A stretch of 6,916 nucleotides of DNA from Phycisphaerales bacterium (GTDB lineage Bacteria > Planctomycetota > Phycisphaerae > Sedimentisphaerales > Anaerobacaceae), in the NCBI GenBank assembly GCA_011057845.1, contig DSDB01000182.1, positions 1 to 6,916 of the forward strand, in the 5' to 3' direction. This document shows, piece after piece, positions 1 to 5,571 of this stretch (positions are counted from its first letter, which is position 1; each line of letters starts with the position of its first letter). Made by a program: the position numbers and the translations under genes. The notes under the pieces are model-generated. The model worked only from the letters and a program-made list of their open reading frames with translations, was not told the origin of the DNA and ran no database searches.

Positions 1-396
1 AATACGGTCGGGAAAACCCGAGTCCCCGAGGTTCTTCCAGCAGACATCATGGAACGTCTTGGACCGATTATTCGTGCCCATCCCGTCGATCTGTACAACG
101 ACAAAGCCCAGTTCCGCCAGGGCCTGCGCCGAGTGATAGTCGCTCCACGACTTCGGAACGAATGAACCGTGCGGACCCGCGTAAATCTGCTCGATGATGG
201 GATACTTCCTTGACTCATCCAGGCTCATTGGCCGGTGGATAATCCCAAAGATGTCGGTCACCCCGTCGCGTCCCTTCGCAACAAACGGTTCCGGAGCCCG
301 CCATCCGATGGCGTACAGCGCCGAGGCGTCCGCCTTTCCCAGACGACAGATCAGCTTACCGTCGGCCGCCCGCCGCAATTCATGAACCGGCGGCAT
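1..396 (-). CDS. S9 family (DPP IV / prolyl oligopeptidase-like) peptidase, catalytic-domain start, cut by left window edge
   Basis: The minus-strand frame is open from just after the aminopeptidase stop to base 1. Its translation is a clear S9B-type alpha/beta-hydrolase start: PPVHELRR, then ADASALYAIGW, AKGRDGVTDIFGII, YPIIEQIYAGP, LAELGFVVVQIDGMGT, NRSKTFHDVCWKNLGD and GFPDRI at the edge. The catalytic Ser, Asp and His lie outside the window. These enzymes cut peptides after proline or alanine. The start at 396 is chosen because GGAG precedes that ATG by 6 nt and S9 similarity begins right there; in-frame ATGs at 408 and 402 are possible. Family members normally carry a beta-propeller of about 350-400 residues before this domain. 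Here only about 12 codons separate the aminopeptidase stop from the S9 domain, so the propeller is missing. No signal peptide is visible. It could be a genuine propeller-less enzyme, a decayed remnant, or the result of a deletion or misassembly. Confidence 0.8.
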   Translation of the reverse strand, partial: MPPVHELRRAADGKLICRLGKADASALYAIGWRAPEPFVAKGRDGVTDIFGIIHRPMSLDESRKYPIIEQIYAGPHGSFVPKSWSDYHSAQALAELGFVVVQIDGMGTNNRSKTFHDVCWKNLGDSGFPDRI

Positions 397-402
397 AAGC
401 AT

Positions 403-406
403 CTCC
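403..406 (-). promoter_or_regulatory. Candidate ribosome binding site for the S9 peptidase fragment
   Basis: GGAG on the minus strand lies 6 nt before the ATG at 396-394. It overlaps two further in-frame ATGs (408 and 402), neither of which has as good a site. It decides the start chosen for the S9 gene and argues that the catalytic domain alone could be translated. Confidence 0.5.
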
Positions 407-432
407 ATATACTTCAAGATCGGTCCGACCCG

Positions 433-1821
433 TCAACATGAACAGAGCCGCTCGACCTCATCCATCTCCTTGGGTATGGGTCTGCCAAGAACGCGACAGC
501 CTTCATCGGTCACGAGCACATCGTCCTCAATTCTGACGCCGCCGAAATCACGATAAGTTTCAACAACATCATAACGGACATACTGAGCAAACCTGCTCTC
601 CGCGTGGTAACGGTCGATCAACGCCGGGATGAAATACAGCCCCGGCTCAACAGTAACCACAAAACCCGGTTCGAGGGCTTTGGCCAGCCGCAGCGACTTG
701 AATCCGAAGGCTGGATTGCGCCGAATGGTCTGGGTGTATCCCACATAATCCTCGCCCAGCGACTCCATGTCATGCACATCCAACCCCATCATGTGCCCCA
801 GCCCGCACTGGAAGAACAGCGTATGGACCCCTTCTTCGGCCGCCGTCTCCACATCCCCTTTCACCAGTCCAAGCGCCTTCAGCCCCGCAAGCAATTCACG
901 CGCCGCCAGCAGGTGCACGTCGCGAAACTCAACCCCCGGCCGGATCGCCTCTATCGCCTTGTTCTGGGCCCGCAGAACAATCGCGTAAACATCCCGCTGC
1001 CTCGAATCAAATCGCCCCCCTGTGGGAATGGTCCGCGTAATATCCCCCGCATAGTGCATCGGCGACTCGGCCCCACAGTCGTTGACCACTATGTCGCCGG
1101 CCTTCATCAGATTCCCGTGATAGTGGTTATGCAGCGTCTCGCCGTGAACCGAGAAGATCGTCTCAAACGCCGGCCGCACCCCGCGTGAAATCGCAATCCC
1201 CTCCATCAGCCCGGCGACCTCCCGCTCGTACATCCCCGGCCGGGCCGTCCGCATGGCCGCGACCTGCATCTCATGGCACGTCTCAATCGCCAACTCAATC
1301 TGCTCGACCTCTTCGGCGGTCTTAATCGACCGCTGCGCCACCACGGCCCGGATCAGCGGTTCCGACGCTCCCTCGGTAATCGCCTTCGGCGACACATCCA
1401 TCGCCGAAGCCATCCAAAGCACGTTTTCGCCGCGGTACGGCGGCAGCCAGTGTACCATCCGGCTCCTCCGACGTGCGGCGGTGAGCACATCGCACAGCTT
1501 GGCCATCGCCGCCGACCGGCCCACACCGGCCCTTTCACATCGCTGCTGCAAACTCGGTTGCGGACCCGTCCAGACGATGTCGTCGGCCGTCGCATCATCC
1601 CCGAACACGCATTCGGTCGCCTCATCCACATCGATCACGGCCGCCAATGCCGGCGCGTCCAACCCAAAATAATACAAAAACGAACTGTCCTGGCGGAAGG
1701 GATACGCGTTGTCCGCGTAATTCATCGGGCTAAGTCCGTTACCCGGCAGGAGAATCACTCCCGAACAGACCGATTCCCTCAGCCTCCTCCGCCTCTCAAT
1801 GTATGTGCCCCGGTCAAACAT
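433..1821 (-). CDS. Aminopeptidase P family protein (Xaa-Pro aminopeptidase, M24B)
   Basis: This 462-residue protein should be a cytoplasmic two-metal (usually Mn) aminopeptidase removing the N-terminal residue when proline is second. An AMP_N domain occupies roughly residues 1-150, with the typical SPMNYADNAYPFRQDSSFLY stretch at about 31-50. The pita-bread catalytic domain follows at about 160-450. All five metal ligands of the family can be placed: D248 (VVNDCG), D260 (YAGDITRT), H343 (GLGHMMGLDVHD), E392 (VTVEPGLY) and E432 (VRIEDDVLV). H350 and the HNHYH cluster at 231-235 fit the usual catalytic histidines. The length is close to E. coli PepP (about 440), so the gene looks complete. GAGG lies 4 nt before the ATG, and the start is 13 bp after the transporter stop, which points to co-transcription. 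There is no signal peptide. PepP-like is well supported by the AMP_N domain; exact substrate preference is not. Confidence 0.95.
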   Translation of the reverse strand: MFDRGTYIERRRRLRESVCSGVILLPGNGLSPMNYADNAYPFRQDSSFLYYFGLDAPALAAVIDVDEATECVFGDDATADDIVWTGPQPSLQQRCERAGVGRSAAMAKLCDVLTAARRRSRMVHWLPPYRGENVLWMASAMDVSPKAITEGASEPLIRAVVAQRSIKTAEEVEQIELAIETCHEMQVAAMRTARPGMYEREVAGLMEGIAISRGVRPAFETIFSVHGETLHNHYHGNLMKAGDIVVNDCGAESPMHYAGDITRTIPTGGRFDSRQRDVYAIVLRAQNKAIEAIRPGVEFRDVHLLAARELLAGLKALGLVKGDVETAAEEGVHTLFFQCGLGHMMGLDVHDMESLGEDYVGYTQTIRRNPAFGFKSLRLAKALEPGFVVTVEPGLYFIPALIDRYHAESRFAQYVRYDVVETYRDFGGVRIEDDVLVTDEGCRVLGRPIPKEMDEVERLCSC

Positions 1822-1825
1822 GATA

Positions 1826-1830
1826 CCTCA
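1826..1830 (-). promoter_or_regulatory. Ribosome binding site of the aminopeptidase gene
   Basis: TGAGG on the minus strand ends 4 nt before the ATG at 1821. It sits entirely in the 13-bp gap after the transporter stop (TAA, 1837-1835), so ribosomes finishing the transporter could reinitiate here. Confidence 0.75.
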
Positions 1831-1834
1831 CGCA

Positions 1835-3700
1835 TTAGACAGGCTTGTCGGCCGTCGTGTACTGTCGCTTCGTGCACAGACTGACCACCACCAGGCACGC
1901 CACCGACAACGTGATCGCCGGGAGCACGGCATCCAACTTGGCCAGTTCCGTCGGCAGCCGACCTTTGATCGCCTCCTCCCAGAGCAGCGTCGTCATGGTG
2001 CCGGCCAGAATCGACGAGATGGCCCCCGCGGTCGTCGCCCGCCTCCAGAACAACGCCGCCACCAGGCACGGTGTGATGGCCGAACCGTACACGGTGTAGG
2101 CGTACATCGCCTTCTGGAAGACCGTCGTCGAAGCCGAAAACGCCAGAGAAACCAGCCATGCGATCATCCCAAACAACAACACCATCAGGCGGCTCATCCA
2201 TACGATCCGCCGCTGCGACGCCTTGCGGTTAATATACGTCAGGTAGACATCCTCGATGAATGTCGTCGCCGGAACCAGCAAGAAAGAGTCGGCCGTGGAT
2301 ATGATGATGCCCACGACCGTGACCATGAACACCAGGCCCAGCGCCAACGGCATGAAATGCCTGGCCGCGTAGATCAGGACATACCGGCCGTTCTCCGGGT
2401 CGGGTATCATGCTGGAGGCGAACCACGCCTGCGCAATGATCAACTCCTCAATCAGAATCGCCACGAAGATCATGGCAATGACCGCCGACCTGGCCCCCCT
2501 GGCGTTGCGGCCGGCGAATATTCGCTGATACTGATTCGCATCCCCCATCACCAGCAGGAACACGGGCAGCAGGTAGTTAATGTACTCGGCGGGGCTGAAC
2601 ACCCCGAACAGCTTCATGTGTCCCGGCCGGTCGCCTATCGCGGCGAAGGCCGCCTGCATCCCTTCCAGCCCTCCTGCCTTCACGAGAAGCACCGGAAACC
2701 CAATCAGCAGCGTGACGGTAATGACAATCCCCGTCACAATATCGGCATACGCCAGGCTCATCAACCCCGCCAGCATCGTATAGCCAATGATAAATGCTGC
2801 GGCAATCATGGTCGCCCGTCCGGCTGTCAGCTTCGGCTCGTGCAGATACACCATCCCCTGCTCGGGAACGCCCGCCAGCCGATACACGGCATCGGCCCCA
2901 GCGACGTCGTGGCCTTTCACAATCAGACGGGTGTACGTATCGCGCTTGATGATTCTCGTGTTCCTGAGCTGTTCAAGCTGCGTGCGGTCTTCATCCGTCA
3001 CATTGGGGTCATCCGCGATCTGCTGCTCCAGTGCCTTGATCGTCTGGCCGAGCGAGTGTTTCAAGTCGAGGATCGCGGTCGACGGCACGACCTCCACGTA
3101 GAGTGTCCTGGTGGCCGGCAACCATGGCCCCGACGCTCCATCCTTCATATCGAGCGTAATCTGAGCCGACCCCGTCCAGTCCTGAGCGGGCTGATACTGA
3201 AAATACCCCTTGCTCACCTGATGGCCCGTCACGGTGTCTCCCATCCGCAGGGGCGTTTTGTCTTTCTTGCCCGCAATGACTTCCAGCACCATCCCCCCCG
3301 CGTTGAACTGATAGCTCACAATCACCATGTACGCCATGACCAGAGCAATCACCGCCAGCAGCCGGGTCTTCGGGCCGTACCGCCGCCCGATGATCTCCGG
3401 CACCGACAGGGCCTCGATAGTCCGCGCCCGCGTCGCAATGAACGACAGCAGGATCATCCCGGCAAGAGTCCCCAGCGGCAGGAACAACCCCGCCATCCCG
3501 ACCTCATACGTCTTGCCCGCGTTGGCCACGATGGACCCGGTCCCGATCCACACCGCCAGCATCGTGCAGACCATAACCCACGGCGACAGGGTCCGCCCGG
3601 CGACGGTGAAGTCCTCCTGGGTCTTGACCTGCCGCGACTTATAGATGCCGATGCAGCTGAGAACCGCCAGATACACGAATATGGCCGAAAGATAGATCAT
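1835..3700 (-). CDS. Sodium:solute symporter (SSS) family transporter with a large extracytoplasmic insertion
   Basis: This 621-residue inner-membrane protein is an LeuT-fold Na+-coupled carrier of the PutP/SGLT family. Seen directly: TM1 at about 2-20; a cytoplasmic loop with the family-typical DFTVAGRTLSPW (30-41); TM2 and TM3 with GTGSIVANAGKTYEVGMAG; a basic loop with SVPEIIGRRYGPKTR; TM4 at about 114-134; TM5 from about 297 (GYTMLAGLMSLAYADIVTG); NQYQRIFAGRNARGARSA (389-406); and IISTADSFLLVPATTFIEDVY, where S468 and T469 match the Na2-site Ser/Thr pair of PutP and vSGLT. Usual members have about 500 residues. The surplus is a soluble stretch of about 155 residues between TM4 and TM5, a loop that is normally short and faces outside. 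The start has TGAGG 5 nt upstream and lies 7 bp after the peptidase stop. Substrate is not visible; the peptidase neighbours suggest amino acids (for example proline) or small peptides. Confidence 0.93.
   Translation of the reverse strand: MIYLSAIFVYLAVLSCIGIYKSRQVKTQEDFTVAGRTLSPWVMVCTMLAVWIGTGSIVANAGKTYEVGMAGLFLPLGTLAGMILLSFIATRARTIEALSVPEIIGRRYGPKTRLLAVIALVMAYMVIVSYQFNAGGMVLEVIAGKKDKTPLRMGDTVTGHQVSKGYFQYQPAQDWTGSAQITLDMKDGASGPWLPATRTLYVEVVPSTAILDLKHSLGQTIKALEQQIADDPNVTDEDRTQLEQLRNTRIIKRDTYTRLIVKGHDVAGADAVYRLAGVPEQGMVYLHEPKLTAGRATMIAAAFIIGYTMLAGLMSLAYADIVTGIVITVTLLIGFPVLLVKAGGLEGMQAAFAAIGDRPGHMKLFGVFSPAEYINYLLPVFLLVMGDANQYQRIFAGRNARGARSAVIAMIFVAILIEELIIAQAWFASSMIPDPENGRYVLIYAARHFMPLALGLVFMVTVVGIIISTADSFLLVPATTFIEDVYLTYINRKASQRRIVWMSRLMVLLFGMIAWLVSLAFSASTTVFQKAMYAYTVYGSAITPCLVAALFWRRATTAGAISSILAGTMTTLLWEEAIKGRLPTELAKLDAVLPAITLSVACLVVVSLCTKRQYTTADKPV
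2813..3286 (-). other. Inserted extracytoplasmic domain within the SSS transporter (about residues 139-296)
   Basis: Three parts can be told apart. Residues about 148-206 look like a beta-sandwich of the cadherin-like / tandem-repeat type: LRMGDTVT, then KGYFQYQPAQDWTGSAQITL with a following D, matching the pattern G-x-F-x-Y-x-P-x-x-x-W/F-x-G. Residues about 209-252 are charged and predicted helical (LKHSLGQTIKALEQQIADD, QLEQLRNTRIIKR), possibly a coiled coil. Residues about 257-294 look beta-rich again (TRLIVKGHDVAGA, VPEQGMVYLHEPKLTAGR). It is placed between TM4 and TM5; by SSS topology (N-terminus outside) this loop faces the periplasm. The role is unknown; binding of substrate, the peptidase or the cell wall are options. 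The fold assignment rests on motif reading only. Confidence 0.7.
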
Positions 3701-3705
3701 CAGCG

Positions 3706-3710
3706 CCTCA
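3706..3710 (-). promoter_or_regulatory. Ribosome binding site of the transporter gene, overlapping the upstream stop codon
   Basis: TGAGG lies 5 nt before the ATG at 3700. Its TGA is the stop codon of the zinc peptidase gene, so termination of one gene happens on the Shine-Dalgarno sequence of the next. This arrangement favours translational coupling. Confidence 0.8.
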
Positions 3711-5390
3711 CTGGATGAACTGCTCCACGAAATACCTGGCCGTCAGGGGTTCGCCCGTCGCCCGCTCGATCATCTCATTCCACTCGTAACGAGCCGCCGG
3801 TCCCAGCACCTTCTGGCGCAAATACCGGCCGACCCGCCTATCCCCGACGTAGCTGACGTCCTTGTCGCTATCGAGCTTCAGTATCTCGGCCACGATGTAA
3901 TGATGCCACTGCGACGCCAGCAGTTCGCCCAGCATGTAGTTGTGATAGTAACAAGGCGCGACAACAAAATGCAGCTTCGAGGCCCACCCGCCGTCCGGCG
4001 GCCCCGGCGGACGCCGAAGGTATTGGTGCCTCTCGACAAGGTCCCACCACAAGGGATTAAGGTCCTGGTCCGGATCCGCGTACATCGCCTTCTCGAACTC
4101 GTACATGACCAGCGCCCACCGGACGAAAAGCACCTGCTGGAACCGCAGATACCTGACCGTCACCTTCTCGATCCCGGCCCGCTGGGCAGCCGTCAGCCCC
4201 AACATCCGCTGCATCCAGGCGGGATTGCGGCTCAGGCGTCCGAAGAACATCGCCACCGCCTCCGTTGTGAAGCTGTGCGCCGGCTCCCGCAGCAGCCACG
4301 GCAGGCTGCGGTCGTGGTACTTGCTGTAAACGGCGTGTCCCAATTCGTGCAGAATGGTCTCGGCCCAACGCTCGGTATTCTGCAGATTGCACAGAATCCG
4401 TACATCCCCCCGCCGATCCACATCGTGCCCATAAGCATGGGGGTATTTGCCCGGCCGGTCGTATAGATCGCTTCGCGCCAGAATATCATCGACCGGCAGA
4501 CCGATACCGGCGTAATACTCCTGCGCCAGGACCTTCACATCGTGGTCGGCGTAGTAGGCATCCAGGTCGCACTCATAGACCAGCGGCGTCCGCTGAAAGA
4601 ACGGATCGTGATAGTGCCACGGCATAAGCTCCTTCGTCTCAATTCCGTAGCCCTTCGCCAGCACTGCATCCAGTTCGCCCTTCATCTTCGCAAAGGGCTC
4701 ATTCGTCAACTCACGCAGGTCCGCGAAGATGGCGTCCAGTTGTTCAAGGCTCTGCTCGCCGACCACGATCGTCATCGTATGGAAGTTGTCGAAGCCCGCC
4801 TTGCGGGCCGCGGCATTGCGCAACCGCACCAGCGCAATCAGGTCATCGACGATGGCCTGGCCCACCTGCTTGCTTGCCCTGTACATCAGCTCTCGCCTGT
4901 GAACATCCGTCTCCGTGGTCATGCTCGCGTAGACATCGCTCATCGTCACCGTCCGACCGTCGACGGTCCCTCGGAAGCTTCCGTACTCCTCCTGAATCTT
5001 GCCGTCGAGGGCCACGATATCTCGCAGCAGCCTCGGCTCAATCTGGTTCTGCAGGTACCCGTTATAAAGCCTGTCCACCTGACGCTTCAGCAGCGGATCA
5101 CTCGCCACGGCCGCCTTGCGCACGGCCTTCAGATATGCGAAATCCCCCGCATCGCTGTAGATACGCCGGATTCGCAGCTGCGTGTCGTTATACTGCTTGT
5201 ACTTGGCCGGATCGCCGGTGGTCGTGGCCTCCCAATACAACAGGCCCGCCTTGCCCGTTAGCGGCGCCACCTGCGCAACATGTCTGTCGATAAATTCCCG
5301 CACCCCCGCCTCATCCAACTGGCGGCCATAGCCCGTCAAAGACCCCACCACAACTACCGTCCATACCACAAGTGTACGCTTCGTTGTCAT
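3708..5390 (-). CDS. Exported M2/M3-type zinc metallopeptidase (peptidyl-dipeptidase A-like)
   Basis: This 560-residue protein starts with a signal-like segment (K4, R5, hydrophobic 7-19), so it probably acts in the periplasm. The zinc site is ILHELGHAVY with H348, E349 and H352, and E377 in FTTEAVAMFFG as the third ligand, 29 residues after the first His as in M3 oligopeptidases. The rest resembles M2 (ACE-like) enzymes: the N-terminal LLYWEATTTGDP segment, NPLWWDLVERHQY, and K472-x-H474 followed by Y482 and Y485, comparable to the ACE residues that hold the substrate C-terminus. Release of C-terminal dipeptides is therefore a reasonable guess; an M3-type oligopeptidase is the alternative. 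AGGGG stands 5 nt before the ATG, and a sigma70-type promoter lies upstream. It is the first gene of the predicted operon. Residues 18-21 read L-T-G-Y, one base away from a lipobox. Confidence 0.9.
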   Translation of the reverse strand: MTTKRTLVVWTVVVVGSLTGYGRQLDEAGVREFIDRHVAQVAPLTGKAGLLYWEATTTGDPAKYKQYNDTQLRIRRIYSDAGDFAYLKAVRKAAVASDPLLKRQVDRLYNGYLQNQIEPRLLRDIVALDGKIQEEYGSFRGTVDGRTVTMSDVYASMTTETDVHRRELMYRASKQVGQAIVDDLIALVRLRNAAARKAGFDNFHTMTIVVGEQSLEQLDAIFADLRELTNEPFAKMKGELDAVLAKGYGIETKELMPWHYHDPFFQRTPLVYECDLDAYYADHDVKVLAQEYYAGIGLPVDDILARSDLYDRPGKYPHAYGHDVDRRGDVRILCNLQNTERWAETILHELGHAVYSKYHDRSLPWLLREPAHSFTTEAVAMFFGRLSRNPAWMQRMLGLTAAQRAGIEKVTVRYLRFQQVLFVRWALVMYEFEKAMYADPDQDLNPLWWDLVERHQYLRRPPGPPDGGWASKLHFVVAPCYYHNYMLGELLASQWHHYIVAEILKLDSDKDVSYVGDRRVGRYLRQKVLGPAARYEWNEMIERATGEPLTARYFVEQFIQ

Positions 5391-5395
5391 CGCGT

Positions 5396-5400
5396 CCCCT
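5396..5400 (-). promoter_or_regulatory. Ribosome binding site of the zinc peptidase gene
   Basis: AGGGG on the minus strand ends 5 nt before the ATG at 5390. It supports this start, which also gives a proper signal peptide. Confidence 0.7.
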
Positions 5401-5408
5401 ATCCAGGA

Positions 5409-5418
5409 ACCATATGGT
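5409..5418. promoter_or_regulatory. 10-bp perfect palindrome in the 5' leader
   Basis: ACCATATGGT reads the same on both strands. It lies between the predicted transcription start (about 5458) and the peptidase ATG, about 18 bp before the start codon. It might be an operator or a small RNA hairpin next to the ribosome binding site, but palindromes of this size also occur by chance. Confidence 0.25.
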
Positions 5419-5464
5419 CAGCCGAGCCCCGCCCGCGCAGGGCCCCGACGCCAAGGGCCACGGT

Positions 5465-5493
5465 ACTATAGCACGAAGCCCCACCCAGGTCAA
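5465..5493 (-). promoter_or_regulatory. Sigma70-type promoter for the peptidase-transporter operon
   Basis: On the minus strand TTGACC (5493-5488) and TATAGT (5470-5465) are separated by exactly 17 bp. The -10 box is preceded by TGC, an extended -10 element. Transcription would start near 5458, leaving a leader of about 68 nt before the ATG at 5390. A GGTC-N10-GACC inverted repeat (5488-5505) overlaps the -35 box and could be a regulator site, though its arms are only 4 bp. The match is good in an otherwise GC-rich gap and sits where an operon promoter is expected. Confidence 0.65.
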
Positions 5494-5536
5494 AGAACAC
5501 AGACCAAGCCCCCACTTCCCGGGCGCCGCCCCACCA

Positions 5537-5571
5537 GGTCTTAGGTCCGCGGTCTGAGGTCTATGGTCTCC
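5537..5571. repeat. Tandem heptamer repeat, five GGTCTNN units
   Basis: On the plus strand the units are GGTCTTA, GGTCCGC, GGTCTGA, GGTCTAT and GGTCTCC, with strict 7-bp spacing. Four keep GGTCT exactly and one has GGTCC. The array touches the stop codon of the glycyl radical enzyme gene (TAG at 5573-5571), so its transcript would carry AGACC repeats at the start of its 3' region. It lies about 44 bp upstream of the -35 box of the next gene. The remainder of the 5391-5570 gap holds the promoter and leader described separately; no gene or convincing Rho-independent terminator is seen in it. Confidence 0.75.

Larger units (their letters stand above)
1..5458 (-). other. Predicted operon: zinc peptidase - SSS transporter - aminopeptidase P - S9 peptidase
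   Basis: Four same-strand genes have gaps of 7, 13 and about 36 bp, and no terminator-like hairpin with a T run was seen between them. A promoter precedes the first gene. The unit continues past the left edge, so its last gene and its terminator are unknown. Confidence 0.7.

Noticed and set aside
604..1884. Several plus-strand open frames (up to about 200 codons) opposite the aminopeptidase
   Set aside because: All lie antisense to a complete M24B gene with every metal ligand in place; no coding signal of their own was seen.
1799..3718. Long plus-strand open frame of 639 codons opposite the transporter
   Set aside because: It mirrors the whole transporter gene; the translation is rich in Arg, His, Gln and Pro with no recognisable domain, as expected for the antisense frame of a GC-rich gene.
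2100..4093. 16-bp exact match between 2100-2115 and 4078-4093
   Set aside because: It encodes KAMYA in both the transporter and the peptidase, with unrelated flanks; a chance shared peptide with the same codons is enough to explain it.
4542..5261. Plus-strand open frame of 239 codons opposite the zinc peptidase
   Set aside because: It is antisense to a well-supported peptidase, shows no family motif, and has no promoter or neighbouring genes on that strand.
5441..5459. Possible hairpin GGCCC-N9-GGGCC as an attenuator or terminator
   Set aside because: The stem is only 5 bp with a 9-nt loop and no T run follows; in GC-rich sequence this is expected by chance.
5519..5532. GC-rich inverted sequence as a terminator for the glycyl radical enzyme gene
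   Set aside because: The arms overlap so that no proper loop can form, and there is no downstream T tract on the minus strand.
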